Counted from the stretch's first letter, positions 41,631-51,319 are shown. The stretch: 64,000 nt of DNA from PALSA-129 sp050014595 (GCA_050014595.1 JBEKDA010000009.1:1-64000); one strand, 5' to 3'. Program-made: numbers and translations. Notes: generated from the letters alone by a model not told the origin.

Positions 41631-43195
41631 GCGGGCACTCCTCCCTGGCATGCTTCCAGTGCGAACGCCAGCACCTCGCGAGTATGCAGCGGGTCGATCA
41701 CCGCGTCGCAATGGCCGCGCGCCGCGGCGTACCGGGAATCGAGCCAGCGCTCGTAGTCCGCGCGCGTCTTGTCGATGGCCTGTTGCAGTTCCTCCGGCAG
41801 AGCGCCTCCTTTGTGCTTTTCCAGGTCCACGGCGTAGAGCGCCTGAATCGCCGATTCGCCTTCCATCACGCCGATGCGCGCCGTGGGCCAGTTGAACGTG
41901 AAGTTGGGATCGAAGCCCTGGCCCGCCATGGCGTAGTATCCGGCCCCGCTGGCGTGGTTGAGGGTCAGCACGATTTTCGGCGCCGAGGCGCAGGACATGC
42001 TCTCCACCATCTCCGCGCCGGCGCGGATGATACCCGCGCGCTCCGCCTCCGGCCCCACCATGAAACCGGAAACGTCCTGCAGGTAAACCAGCGGCTGGCC
42101 GAGGCGCGCGGCGGTTTCGACGAAATACGCCACCTTGCGCGCCGATTCCGCATAAATGATGCCGCCGATGCGCGGCCGCCCCTCCGATTTCAAGAAACCG
42201 CGGCGGTTGGCGATAATCGCCACCGGCTGGCCGCACAGGCCGGCATTCGCGCACAGGATCTCCGGCGCATGCCCGGGTTGAAACTCGGCGTAGTCGGCGC
42301 CGTCGAAGACACGGAAAATCACTTCTTCTATGTCGTACGGCAGCCGATGGTCGGCGGGCAGGACGCCGTACAGGTCCGCGGGGTCGAGGCGCGGAGCCGG
42401 CGCATCCACGCGGCCCCACCCGCGCGGCGCGGGCAGTTGCCGGAACCGCTGCCGGATGCGCGCCAGACAATCGGCGTCGTCGGTGGCCATGTAGTGCGCC
42501 ACGCCGCTCACGGTGGTATGCATGCTGGCCCCGCCCAGCGGTTCCGCGTCGATCACCTGGCCGGTGGCGCCCTTCACCAGGTTGGGCCCGCCGAGGCCCA
42601 TGAAGCTGACGCCCTCGACCATGATGATGACGTCGCTCAACGCCGGCAGGTATGCCCCGCCCGCGATGCACGGCCCCATCACCGCGGCGGTCTGCGGGAT
42701 GCGCAGTTTGCGGCGCATCAGCGAGTTGTAATAGAAGATGCGGCCGGCGCCGTATTGCCCGGGAAAAATTCCATCCTGGTAAGGCAGATTCACGCCCGCC
42801 GAATCCACCAGGTAAACGATCGGCAGGCGGTTGCGCATGGCCACTTCCTGCGCCCGCAGAATCTTGGTGATGGTCTCCGGCCACCACGCGCCGGCCTTTA
42901 CCGTGGCGTCGTTGGCCACCACTACCGCCGGCCGTCCCTCAATCTTTCCGATTCCGGTCACCACGCCCGCCGCCGGCGCCTGCCCGTCGTAACGGTCGTA
43001 CGCGATCAGCAGCCCGATCTCCAGAAACATGGTCCCGCGATCGAGCAGCGCCGCGATGCGCTCGCGCGCGGTCAGCTTCCCGGCGCGGTGTTGCTTCTCG
43101 ATGCGCGCTGGGCCGCCGCCCGCGCGCAGACGCTCCTCCAGCTTGCCAAGGTGTTCCATGAGCCGCCGCATGTGCTCGTTTCGTGCGATGTCCAC
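41627..43195 (-). CDS. acyl-CoA carboxylase carboxyltransferase (beta) subunit
   Basis: This 522-aa carboxyltransferase is of the methylcrotonyl-/geranyl-CoA carboxylase type. Paired crotonase-like halves are visible: KLTARERIAALLD, LVDSAGVNLPYQDGIFPG, CIAGGAYLPALSD, then FMVGPEAERAGIIRAGAEM and ASGAGYYAMAGQGFDP. It moves CO2 from biotin to an acyl-CoA. The GTG at 43195 is used. It is coupled to AtuA, suggesting branched-chain or acyclic terpenoid acyl-CoA breakdown; the biotin-bearing alpha subunit is not in the window. Confidence 0.88.
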
Positions 43196-43234
43196 AGCTC
43201 TTTGAGTGTAACTGAAGTCTCTTTTCCGGGAGAC

Positions 43235-43891
43235 TCAGCCGCGCTCTTTCGTGTTCTGGCGCGTCTCCGGGTGCTGCCGCAGCAACTCTTCCAGATCCGC
43301 CACGCGGCGCGCCAGGTCGTCGATCGCCTGGCCTTCCGGGTCGGGCAGGTGTCCGTGCTCCAGCGGTCCGCCTTCGGGCCGCACGCGCACCACTCTCCCC
43401 GGCACTCCCACTACCGTGGAATTGTCCGGAACCGAGTGCACCACCACCGAGCCCGCGCCAATCTTGACGTTGTCCCCGATGCGGATATTGCCCAGAATCT
43501 TGGCGCCCGTCCCTACCACCACGCGGTTGCCCAGCGTGGGATGCCGTTTGCCCTTCTCGCCGCCCGTGCCGCCCAGCGTCACACCCTGGTACAGCAGCAC
43601 GTCGTCGCCGATTTCGGCGGTTTCGCCGATCACCACACCCATGCCATGGTCGATGAAGAAGCGCCGCCCGATGATGGCGCCGGGGTGAATCTCGATCCCC
43701 GTCAGGAAACGGTTCAACTGCGAGACCACGCGCGGCAGGAGCGGCACACGCCAGCGGTACAATCTGTGGGCGAAGCGGTGCCACAGAATAGCGTGGAAGC
43801 CAGGGTAGCACAGGACGATTTCGAGCACGCTCCGGGCGGCGGGGTCTTCCCGGAAAATGGTGTCGATTTGTTCCCGGATCGCTCGCAGCAT
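43235..43891 (-). CDS. cysE: serine O-acetyltransferase
   Basis: This 218-aa enzyme makes O-acetylserine for cysteine synthesis. The N-terminal helical part has CYPGFHAILWHRFAHRLY. The C-terminal left-handed beta helix holds GRRFFIDHGMGVVIGETAEIGDDVLLYQGVTLGG with the catalytic His and hexapeptide repeats, ending at VVGVPGRVV. The length fits the short EpsC-like class. The tail beyond residue 175 is hydrophilic. Its start lies 12 bases after the nuoI stop, on the same strand. Confidence 0.92.
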   Translation of the reverse strand: MLRAIREQIDTIFREDPAARSVLEIVLCYPGFHAILWHRFAHRLYRWRVPLLPRVVSQLNRFLTGIEIHPGAIIGRRFFIDHGMGVVIGETAEIGDDVLLYQGVTLGGTGGEKGKRHPTLGNRVVVGTGAKILGNIRIGDNVKIGAGSVVVHSVPDNSTVVGVPGRVVRVRPEGGPLEHGHLPDPEGQAIDDLARRVADLEELLRQHPETRQNTKERG

Positions 43892-43903
43892 GCGGCGGGC
43901 TCT

Positions 43904-44404
43904 CTAGTGTGCGCCAGCTTCTTCCGCGGCCACTACCGGCGCATGGGCGCCAGGGGGAATCGGCGCCAGCATGTCTTCCTTGCGCTTCACCAGCGTCGAG
44001 GTGTTATAGCTGGCCGCTTCAAAGCCATGCCCATGCGTGATCGCGTCGGTGGGGCAGGCCTCCACGCAATATCCGCAAAAGATGCAGCGGTTGTAATCGA
44101 TGTTGTAGACCTTGGCGTATCGCTCGCCCCCTGAAATACGCACTTTCTCCGTGTTCTCCGCCGCTTCGATATAGATGCAATTGGCGGGACACGCCGCCGC
44201 GCACAGGAAGCAGGCCACGCACTTTTCCATGCCGTTCGAATCGCGTTCGAGCACGTGCACGCCGCGGTAGCGCTCTTCGAACTTGGGCGGCTCGTCGGGA
44301 TAATACTCGGTCACCGTGGGAGACAACATCTCCTTGAAGGTGACACTCATCCCCTTGGCGATGGCGCCCGCGGCGCCCAGGATTTCTTCGATGGTATTGG
44401 GCAT
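43904..44404 (-). CDS. nuoI: NADH-quinone oxidoreductase subunit I
   Basis: This 166-aa complex I subunit has two 4Fe-4S motifs, CVACFLCAAACP and CIFCGYCVEACP, which carry clusters N6a and N6b. The N-terminus GMSVTFKEMLSPTVTEYYPDEPP is typical of NuoI. It is isolated from other nuo genes and placed before cysE. Acidobacteria can carry dispersed nuo copies; whether a full set lies elsewhere is not visible. Confidence 0.9.
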   Translation of the reverse strand: MPNTIEEILGAAGAIAKGMSVTFKEMLSPTVTEYYPDEPPKFEERYRGVHVLERDSNGMEKCVACFLCAAACPANCIYIEAAENTEKVRISGGERYAKVYNIDYNRCIFCGYCVEACPTDAITHGHGFEAASYNTSTLVKRKEDMLAPIPPGAHAPVVAAEEAGAH

Positions 44405-44459
44405 TCGCTCTCATCCCATTCTAGCGTGGCCGCCCGCCGGGCAGCTAATTACGCGACCC

Positions 44460-44948
44460 TCAGCCGGCTTTCCATTCCGGGACGTTGTCGCCCTGGCGGA
44501 ACACCGCCGCGCCGGCCTTGGCTCCCAGCCCTTCCATTTCCTTCTTGCGCCAGCCTTCGACCACCTGCGAAATCGTGCCGTCGCGCTCCACCAGGAACAG
44601 CGTCGGCACGCTCGAAATCCCGAAGGCATCGCTGGCTGGAAAGTTCTCATCTTCGTCGTCGAGCAGAGTGGGAAAGGTGACGCCGAAATCCTTGTTGAAG
44701 TCGCGCGTGCCGCGCGCGTCGTTTTGCGAGATGCCGTAGATGGCGAGAGTCCCGGCCGCGTGGAGGCGCTCCAGAAACGGAAACGTCAGTTGGCAGATCG
44801 GACAGGAGATTTTGAAGAAGGCCAGCAGCGCCGGCCCGCGGGCGGCGATCTCCCGCAGGGTGGCCTCACCGCCGCTCAGGAGTTTCAAGCGGACATCCGG
44901 CACGGGCGCCCCGGCGTCGAGAAGCTTCGGCTGTTTTCCAGCGGCCAT
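44460..44948 (-). CDS. thioredoxin-fold peroxiredoxin-like (TlpA/AhpC-TSA) protein
   Basis: This 162-aa protein has a thioredoxin fold and CxxC in ISCPICQLTFPFL. The cis-Pro segment is ISSVPTLFLVERDG. The longer open frame to 45095 is discarded; ATG 44948 (MAAGKQPK) begins the conserved part. There is no signal peptide, so it acts in the cytoplasm, probably as a disulfide reductase or peroxidase. Upstream DNA contains palindromic repeats (44970-45050). Confidence 0.85.
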   Translation of the reverse strand: MAAGKQPKLLDAGAPVPDVRLKLLSGGEATLREIAARGPALLAFFKISCPICQLTFPFLERLHAAGTLAIYGISQNDARGTRDFNKDFGVTFPTLLDDEDENFPASDAFGISSVPTLFLVERDGTISQVVEGWRKKEMEGLGAKAGAAVFRQGDNVPEWKAG

Positions 44949-44969
44949 CTTTCGAGTGTACGACGTTTG

Positions 44970-45050
44970 GTGGGGCAGACCCCTGGTCTGCGCGGGTCCC
45001 CCCGGACCCGCTCTCCCGGCGAAGGACCAAGTCCTTGGACAACTGCGCCA
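44970..45050. repeat. intergenic repeat with three small hairpins
   Basis: Successive dyads are CAGACC/GGTCTG, CGGGTCC/GGACCCG and AAGGAC/GTCCTT. The sequence differs from the 40104 and 49777 repeats, but the three-hairpin plan is the same. Confidence 0.55.
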
Positions 45051-45105
45051 GGCCGATGAATTACCGCACTGGCACACGCCGCCGAAAACCGCCATAATTC
45101 AAACC

Positions 45106-48100
45106 ATGCCCAGACCGAGGGCGTGCATCCTTTGCATGCTCGTCTTCTTCACCGGAATATGGAAGCTCCAGGCGCATCGACTACCCATCCAGGTGTACAC
45201 CACCGCCCAGGGACTCCCTCGCAACTCGGTTCTCTGCCTGGTGCCCGACGCCAGCGGGCTACTCTGGATCTGCACATCGGAGGGGCTGGCGCGCTTTGAC
45301 GGTTCCGAGTTTCGGACTTTCGGCCGGGAGCAAGGGTTGCCCTCCGTCGTGGTTCTGAACTTCCTGGTCTCCCGCAAGGGCGGGTACTGGCTGGTGACGG
45401 ATGCCGGCGTCTGCCGTTTGCCGCCCGCGTCCAAGGTCGGCGAAACCTGCCGCCTGCTTTCCGTGGATGGCATGGAGGGTGAGTTTCAACTCGACGCGCT
45501 GGTGGAGTCGTCCGACGGCCGCATCTGGACGGCCACGGATAAGGCCGTGTATCGCAGTTCCGCGGACGGCAAACGGCTGGAACGGACCGCGCTGCCGCTC
45601 CCCGGGGAACCCATCGCCAGTCTCGGCGCGGCGCCGGACGGTAGGCTCGTGGTCAGCACCAATCGCGCGGTCTACCTGTGGGACGGTAATGCGTACCGGC
45701 GTATCAGCAGCATGCCGGTCCCGGGATGTGGATTCGGCCGCATCTACGTCGCCGCTCCTCGCGACATCTGGGTAGAGGGCAGTTGCAATATCTATCGCGT
45801 CGCCGGCTGGGACTCGGCAGCCGGTCCGCGGCTTGAGCCGGTGCCTTTGGGAGGCGCGGTTTCAGGCAGCCACGTTCTTCTCCGCCATGACCGATCGGTG
45901 TGGTGGACCGCCCGGTCCGGGCTGTTGCATCTGGAGCAACAACCCGACGGCAGTCTGCGGGAAAGAGAAAGATTCACTGCCGCCGAAGGCCTTCCCTCAC
46001 CCTGGGTCACGCACCTCGTCGAAGACGCCCAGGGTAGCCTCTGGGGGGCGACCGAGGGTCTGGGCATCTTTCGGATCACCACCACGGGATTTCGCGTCTA
46101 CTACGGCGAAGATGGACTCGGAAGCGCGCGGATCGGCTCGATCTTCGAGGACCTTCGCGGCGACCTCTGCGTCACCACCACCGTGCTCGACGAGACGCGT
46201 TCGCGATCGAACTTCCGCGTCAAGAACGGCGACCGGTTCGAACGAATCGACTTCCGCCAAAGTCCGCAATTTCATAACTGGGGTTGGGGATGGAACCAGG
46301 TCGCGCTACAGGCGCACGACGGCGAATGGTGGTTCCAAACCGACCGGGGAGTCTACCGCTTTCCCAGCGTGTCGCGGCCCCAAAGCTTGGACGGCGTCGC
46401 GCCATCGCAGGTCTACGGTTCCGGCACCGGACTCGGCGAGGACGAGGTCTTCCGCATCTTCGAGGATTCCCACGGCGATCTATGGATGAGCACCGTCAGC
46501 CCGCGGAACGAACTGATCCGCTGGGAGCGTGCCACCGGCACTTTCCATAGCTGGACGGTGGCGGACGGCTGGCCGCCCGATGCCCTCGCCACGGCAATCC
46601 GCGAATCCGCCAACGGCACACTCTGGTTCGGCACGTTTGGCGACGTGGTGCGTTTCCGCAATGGCCGCTTTGAGAAACTTGCCATTCCATCCGCTCCGGT
46701 GCTGTCGGTGGTGCGGGACCTCTACATCGATCGAGCCGGCAGGGTCTGGGTTGCCACGGCGCGCAACGGCTTGTTCCGCTGCGATAACCCGGACGATGCC
46801 GCCCCGGTGTTTCGCCACTATGGCGCGCACGATGGTTTGTCCTCGGATTCCACGCGAGGCGTTACGGAAGACGATTTCGGCTTTATCTACCTCGGGACGG
46901 CGCGGGCGGTGGACCGGATCGATCCGCGGGCGCCCATCGGCGGCCGGAACATCCTGCACTACACCGCGGCGGACGGTCTGCCGGAAGGCGAGCAGGACGT
47001 GGTATATCGCGATCGCCGGGGCCACCTGTGGTTCGGAACCTTGGACGGGCTGGCGGAATACGATCCCGCGCAGCCGGCCGTCCGTTCGATCCCCGATGTC
47101 TATATCCGCCGGGTGCGGGTGCGCGGCGAAGAGGTCGCACTGCCCTGGGAAGGCACCCACAACTTCACCATCCATCTGCGTCCCGACGAGAATCAGGTCG
47201 AGATCGAATACGCGGGCATCGATCTGCGCTCCGCTGCCTCGCTGCGCTATCAGTACCGGACCTCGGGCGTCGATTCCGATTGGAGCCAGCCTGCCACGCG
47301 GTTCAGCGTGAACTACGCCAGCTTGCCGCCGGGCACGCACGTGTTTCAGGTTCGCGCGGTGGGCGCCGACGGCACTGTTGGCGCCGGCGCCGCCGCCCTC
47401 ACCATGGCGCTCGAGGCGCCGCTTTGGCGCCGCTCCTGGTTCCTGGCCATCGCGGCAGCCTTGTTGGCCGCCATCATCTATTGGGCCTACACCTACCGCC
47501 TGCGGCATTTCCTGGCCATGGAGCGCTTACGGATTCGGATCGCGACCGATCTCCATGACGACATCGGTGCCAGCCTTACCCAGATCTCGCTGTTGAGCGA
47601 AGTGGGCCGCCGCGATCTCTCGCGCGATACGCTGGGCGAGGTTGCCGGCATCGCCAGAGATCTCGTCCAGGAGATGAGCGACATCGTGTGGGCCGTCAGC
47701 CCGCGGCACGATCGCTTCGATTCCATGGTTCATCGCATGCGAGCCTTCGCGGAAGATGCCATGGCCGACGGCGAACTGGTCTTCGATATCTCGGAACTCC
47801 CGGCGGATCTGCCATTGCCGCTGGAATACCGGCGCCCTTTATATCTGGCGTTTAAAGAGGCGGTGAATAACGTCTCCCGTCACGCCGCGGCCACCCGTTT
47901 GACCGTCCGTGTCGCCGCCAAAGACGGTTCGATCCAGTTAACGGTCGAAGACAATGGATGCGGGTTCGATCCGGCGGAGTCGCCCGGCGGCGAAGGCCTG
48001 GCCAGTATCCGCCGCCGCATCAGAGATCTCCAAGGCACGGTGGCGTGGGAGTCCGTACCCGGGCAAGGCACCCGATTTACCGCCGTTTTGCCCCTGAGAG

Positions 48101-48159
48101 CGCGCAGATCCCTACGAACACTGGCAGGGTCCCCCTGGTGGCTCAAGCGGTTAAGATAA
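45106..48159 (+). CDS. two-component sensor kinase with propeller/Y_Y_Y extracytoplasmic sensor
   Basis: This 1017-aa kinase has a signal-type N-terminus (CILCMLVFFTGIWKLQA). About 600 residues of two-bladed-propeller repeats follow (SGLLWICTSEGLARFDG, GSLWGATEGLGIF, GTLWFGTFGDVVRF, GHLWFGTLDGLAEY). A Y_Y_Y beta domain comes next (RYQYRTSGVDSDWS), then one TM helix at about 776-797, a HisKA_3 domain with H817 (DLHDDIGASL) and a HATPase domain ending GQGTRFTAVLPL. The design is that of hybrid sugar- or polymer-sensing systems. The ATG at 45106 has no clear ribosome site. Its LuxR-type regulator follows immediately. Confidence 0.9.
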   Translation: MPRPRACILCMLVFFTGIWKLQAHRLPIQVYTTAQGLPRNSVLCLVPDASGLLWICTSEGLARFDGSEFRTFGREQGLPSVVVLNFLVSRKGGYWLVTDAGVCRLPPASKVGETCRLLSVDGMEGEFQLDALVESSDGRIWTATDKAVYRSSADGKRLERTALPLPGEPIASLGAAPDGRLVVSTNRAVYLWDGNAYRRISSMPVPGCGFGRIYVAAPRDIWVEGSCNIYRVAGWDSAAGPRLEPVPLGGAVSGSHVLLRHDRSVWWTARSGLLHLEQQPDGSLRERERFTAAEGLPSPWVTHLVEDAQGSLWGATEGLGIFRITTTGFRVYYGEDGLGSARIGSIFEDLRGDLCVTTTVLDETRSRSNFRVKNGDRFERIDFRQSPQFHNWGWGWNQVALQAHDGEWWFQTDRGVYRFPSVSRPQSLDGVAPSQVYGSGTGLGEDEVFRIFEDSHGDLWMSTVSPRNELIRWERATGTFHSWTVADGWPPDALATAIRESANGTLWFGTFGDVVRFRNGRFEKLAIPSAPVLSVVRDLYIDRAGRVWVATARNGLFRCDNPDDAAPVFRHYGAHDGLSSDSTRGVTEDDFGFIYLGTARAVDRIDPRAPIGGRNILHYTAADGLPEGEQDVVYRDRRGHLWFGTLDGLAEYDPAQPAVRSIPDVYIRRVRVRGEEVALPWEGTHNFTIHLRPDENQVEIEYAGIDLRSAASLRYQYRTSGVDSDWSQPATRFSVNYASLPPGTHVFQVRAVGADGTVGAGAAALTMALEAPLWRRSWFLAIAAALLAAIIYWAYTYRLRHFLAMERLRIRIATDLHDDIGASLTQISLLSEVGRRDLSRDTLGEVAGIARDLVQEMSDIVWAVSPRHDRFDSMVHRMRAFAEDAMADGELVFDISELPADLPLPLEYRRPLYLAFKEAVNNVSRHAAATRLTVRVAAKDGSIQLTVEDNGCGFDPAESPGGEGLASIRRRIRDLQGTVAWESVPGQGTRFTAVLPLRARRSLRTLAGSPWWLKRLR

Positions 48160-48163
48160 GAGC

Positions 48164-48832
48164 TTGGCACCAGTCCACAAGCCCGATTTCACCCCCGCCA
48201 TTCGTGTGGCTATCATCGAAGACCAGCGCCGCACGCGCGAAGGCTTGCGCTGGCTGATCGAACGAAGCGCGGGTTTCGAGTGCATTGCCGACTGGGACTC
48301 CATGGAGGCGGCCCTGGCCGCGCCCTGCCTGTCACAGCTTCACGTCATCCTGCTGGACCTCGGGCTGCCGGGCATCTCGGGCATACAGGGCATCGGCCCT
48401 CTGCGCGAGCGCTATCCCGACGCACCGATCGTGGTGTTGACCGTATACACGGACAATGAGCGAGTGTTCGACGCGCTCTGCGCCGGCGCCGCCGGATATC
48501 TGCTGAAGGACACGCCCCCAGCCAAACTCATCGAGGCATTGCGCGACGCCGTCGATGGCGGATCTCCCATGTCCTCCGAGATCGCCCGCCGCGTGGTGGA
48601 CCTGTTTCGCCGCTTCCGCCCCCCCGAGAAGGCCAACTACAACCTCACCCCCCACGAACTGCGCCTGCTGAAACTACTAGTAGAGGGCTACAGCTACAAG
48701 AGCGCCGCCGGCGAACTGGGAGTGACCGTTCATACCATCGGTTTTCACGTTCAGAACATCTACGGCAAACTCCGCGTACACACTAAATCCGAAGCTGTCG
48801 CCCGCGCGCTTCGCGAAAATCTCATCGGCTGA
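48164..48832 (+). CDS. NarL/LuxR-family response regulator
   Basis: This 222-aa protein has a receiver (acidic pair ED at 19-20, phospho-acceptor D65, K115) and a C-terminal LuxR helix-turn-helix (LTPHELRLLKLLVEGYSYKSAAGELGVTVHTIGFHVQNIYGKL). The TTG at 48164 is the only start near the conserved N-terminus and lies five bases after the kinase stop. It is the DNA-binding partner of the propeller kinase; its target genes are not evident. Confidence 0.9.
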   Translation: MAPVHKPDFTPAIRVAIIEDQRRTREGLRWLIERSAGFECIADWDSMEAALAAPCLSQLHVILLDLGLPGISGIQGIGPLRERYPDAPIVVLTVYTDNERVFDALCAGAAGYLLKDTPPAKLIEALRDAVDGGSPMSSEIARRVVDLFRRFRPPEKANYNLTPHELRLLKLLVEGYSYKSAAGELGVTVHTIGFHVQNIYGKLRVHTKSEAVARALRENLIG

Positions 48833-48958
48833 TATCACTTTATCCCTAGCGAAACTCGTGGTCCCGCGCGGCCGCAAATTCTGTATCCTTGAGTACTGTA
48901 GCGGGAACGCTTCAGATCCGTCGTTAAGACGGGCACATCGCAGGGTATCGGAGGGGAA

Positions 48959-49561
48959 ATGAAACACGGTTCTTTGGTTCTTTTCGCGCTGTTCGGGGCG
49001 GCCGGCCTGGCACATGCCGGCCTGATCGACATCACCGAGCAGGCTACCGCCAGCGGGGTTTTGAACGGCACGCATTTCACCAATGCGTTGGTTACGCTCG
49101 ATTTCGAAGGCGACACCTCGTTCCTTTCGGTGGCTCCCACTCACGTCTCCCTCAACGGCGCCGGAGCGGTGACGGTGGCGGGCGTCGGGTCGGACATATT
49201 CACCGACACGATTCAGGCGTATTCGAATCCGACTACCGGGTCGGTGGGAATGTGGGACGTCGGAGTCTCCGAGGTGATGCTGGAAACCGACAATGTCAGC
49301 TTAATTGGGTATGGCATGACGACTTCGATCGGGCCGGTGGTGGGCTCGGCGTTCCTATCCGGCCAGTCGTACACCACTTCCGGCGGCAGTTTTCGAATCA
49401 CCGCGATCACGGTAATCGACGATCAGCAAGACTCCACCCTCACCGCCACGGTTTCCCCCACGGACTCAGCGCCGGAGCCGGGTTCCTTTTTGCTGGCCGC
49501 CGCGGGGATCGCCGCGTTGATGCTGCGCCGCAAGAAACTCTCTCTCTCGGAGGATTGCTAA
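48959..49561 (+). CDS. PEP-CTERM sorting-domain protein
   Basis: This 200-aa exported protein has a signal peptide (SLVLFALFGAAGLAHA), a beta-rich body and a PEP-CTERM anchor. The anchor reads APEPGSFLLAAAGIAALMLRRKK, the sorting motif, a hydrophobic helix and a basic end. It should be processed by an exosortase and associated with the cell surface or exopolysaccharide. The ATG at 48959 has GGAGGGG at 48950-48956. Exosortase is not in the window. Confidence 0.9.
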   Translation: MKHGSLVLFALFGAAGLAHAGLIDITEQATASGVLNGTHFTNALVTLDFEGDTSFLSVAPTHVSLNGAGAVTVAGVGSDIFTDTIQAYSNPTTGSVGMWDVGVSEVMLETDNVSLIGYGMTTSIGPVVGSAFLSGQSYTTSGGSFRITAITVIDDQQDSTLTATVSPTDSAPEPGSFLLAAAGIAALMLRRKKLSLSEDC

Positions 49562-49620
49562 TGTCCGGAAAACTCACCATTACCTGGTCCGCGCGGGACC
49601 ACGACACCAGCCTCTTGCAT

Positions 49621-49743
49621 GTGGGGCAGGCGCTTTCGCCTGCCAGGACCGGCTTTCAGCCGGCGCTGGCCGGGTGCAAGGGATCTCTCTCAGCCCGAAG
49701 AAGCCGACTGAAAGGCGGCTGCGGGCAAAATTGCCCGCCCCAC
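49621..49743. repeat. palindromic intergenic repeat with imperfect inverted ends
   Basis: The left end, GTGGGGCAGGC...GCCTGCC, is partly matched by the reverse complement of the right end (GTGGGGCGGGC...GCCCGC). Internal dyads CCGGCTTTCAGCCGGC and GCCGACTGAAAGGCGGC add hairpins. It lies directly before the copy-B three-hairpin repeat and after the PEP-CTERM gene. There is no coding capacity. Confidence 0.65.
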
Positions 49744-49776
49744 GATTTGTGCAGAATACTGAAATGGGAAAACTAA

Positions 49777-49900
49777 GTGGCATTGTGCACTCCTGCGTGC
49801 CGCGTCGGCACATGCCGACGCCCCGTCCCGACAGACTGTCCGTACCTCACCCGTGTGTCGGGAAAAGTCTCGCCACGGCACGCACGCACTCGTGCGCCAC
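49777..49900. repeat. three-hairpin dispersed repeat, copy B (diverged)
   Basis: This is the same order of elements as 40104-40228: an outer inverted repeat ending GTGCGCCAC, an inner CGTCGGCA/TGCCGACG hairpin and the GTCCCGACAGACTGTCCGT core, which is identical. The outer repeats have several mismatches, so this copy has decayed. It ends just before the stop of the DUF1684 gene. Confidence 0.8.
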
Positions 49901-49906
49901 GCTCGG

Positions 49907-50728
49907 TTAGTGGCCGTACTTTTTCTCACCGGCCTCGATGCGAACGGCCAGCCGGTTCTCCGGGGGAGGCAGCGGGCACGTGGCGTAGGCGGTGAAGGCG
50001 CAGGGCGGGTTGTGGGCTTTGTTGAAGTCGAGCACCACCTGGCCGTTTTGCGGCAGCGCGGAATACAGGAAGCGGCCGGCGCCATAGGTCTCCTTGGCGG
50101 AGGTCTGGTCGCGGAAGAGGAAGAAGAGTTCCTTCGCGCCCGGCTCTTCGAGAATCGGGTAGAGCTTGAACTCGTGGCCGTTGAGGCGGAAGACCGCGTA
50201 GCCGGGACATTCGGAATCCTCCGTCTGGCCCAGCACGTTGAGGATGGGTATCTTGCGCGGTTCGGCCACCCACTTGGCCGTGACGCGCCATGCCGGGCTG
50301 ATCGGAAAGTATTCCAGCCTCGAGAACTCGCGCCGCGTGGCCGCTTCGGGGTCCTTCAGCCGGATGCCGAACCTGTCGCCGCGCTGGAGCACAAACAGGC
50401 TGAGACGTCCTACCCGGAGGACGTCCGCGGAATCGTGCCGCAGTTCGCGAGTCGTGCCGTCCATCGTGACGCTCACTTTGCCGCGATCCAGACGCCAGAC
50501 GCCGGCGTGCGCCGGGCCGTCGGGGAGCGCAACGTCGTTGGATGCCTCTTTGCCGAACGGGTTGGCGCCTTCATGCAGCCAAAAGAGCCCGGCGACGGAG
50601 AGCCATCCGCCATCGGCCTTGAGCCCGGCTTCGCGATCGCGCCGCCACTTGGCGATTTCGTCTTCGTAAGCCGACCAGGCGAACAGCAGTCCGCCGGCCA
50701 TCATCAGAACCAGCGCGCGCTTCGGCAT
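49907..50728 (-). CDS. DUF1684 domain protein
   Basis: This 273-aa protein has an N-terminal signal-like segment (ALVLMMAGGLLFAWSA). DUF1684 hallmarks follow: W...GWLSVAGLFWLHEGANPFGK, then FFLFRDQTSAKETYGAGRFLY, DFNKAHNPPCAFTAYATCPLPPPENRL. The family is widespread and its function is unknown; it is thought to act outside the cytoplasm. The stop and ZapA are adjacent (ATG region at 50728), so it follows ZapA in the same transcript. Confidence 0.87.
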   Translation of the reverse strand: MPKRALVLMMAGGLLFAWSAYEDEIAKWRRDREAGLKADGGWLSVAGLFWLHEGANPFGKEASNDVALPDGPAHAGVWRLDRGKVSVTMDGTTRELRHDSADVLRVGRLSLFVLQRGDRFGIRLKDPEAATRREFSRLEYFPISPAWRVTAKWVAEPRKIPILNVLGQTEDSECPGYAVFRLNGHEFKLYPILEEPGAKELFFLFRDQTSAKETYGAGRFLYSALPQNGQVVLDFNKAHNPPCAFTAYATCPLPPPENRLAVRIEAGEKKYGH

Positions 50729-51042
50729 CAGGATTGCTCCGAAGGCGCGATCATCTGATCGAGCAGGGCGGAGAACTCCTCCGACTTGCGGTCGACGCGC
50801 TCCTTCAACCCTTGCAGGTCCCGTTCCAGCAGGCGCAGTTTATCGGCCAGGTGCAGGCAGGCCAGCACGGCGATGTGAGTGGAATCGGCGTTCGGGGATT
50901 TTGCCGCGATGGCGAGCATGAGCTCGTTGATGCTGGCGGCCACAGCTTCCACTTCGCGCGGGTCGCCGGCTGTGCGCAGCACGTAGGGGCGGCTGAGAAT
51001 GGTTACCCGAACCGGCTGTTTATCGGGTGTGCTGCTTTCCAT
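50728..51042 (-). CDS. zapA: cell division protein ZapA
   Basis: This 104-aa protein binds and bundles FtsZ at the division ring. The ZapA pattern is visible: VRVTILSRPYVLRTAGDPREVEAVAASINELM, then ADSTHIAVLACLHLADKLRLLERD and a long C-terminal coiled coil. It is preceded by a second coiled-coil protein (51071-51313) and the ribosomal genes rplT/rpmI on the same strand. It fits the standard length. Confidence 0.9.
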   Translation of the reverse strand: MESSTPDKQPVRVTILSRPYVLRTAGDPREVEAVAASINELMLAIAAKSPNADSTHIAVLACLHLADKLRLLERDLQGLKERVDRKSEEFSALLDQMIAPSEQS

Positions 51043-51070
51043 GCGGCACTCTCCGTGGGGTGCGGCGCCT

Positions 51071-51313
51071 CTATCCGGCGCTCAGTTGATCGATCTGCGC
51101 CAGCAGTTTTTCGATGCGGGTGCGGACCTGTTTGCGCTCCGCCTGAAGCGTCTTCAACTCGCCGGCGAGGCGCGCCGCTTCCGCGCGGGCTGCGGCGGCT
51201 TCCTCGACGGCGGATTCCCGTTCCTGGCGCAAGCGCGCAATCAGTTGCGCGGTCTGCTGAATCCGTTCTTCCAGGCTGCTGAGCGAATCGGTTTCGGGTT
51301 CGGCTGGACTCAT
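51071..51313 (-). CDS. small coiled-coil protein, possible ZapB-like division factor
   Basis: This 80-aa protein is predicted almost entirely as one coiled coil (about residues 10-75, heptads rich in Leu/Ala/Glu/Arg). No other domain is visible. Position directly upstream of zapA suggests a division role similar to ZapB, but coiled coils do not give specific homology. It starts 7 bases after the rplT stop. Confidence 0.7.
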   Translation of the reverse strand: MSPAEPETDSLSSLEERIQQTAQLIARLRQERESAVEEAAAARAEAARLAGELKTLQAERKQVRTRIEKLLAQIDQLSAG

Positions 51314-51319
51314 GGGTGC

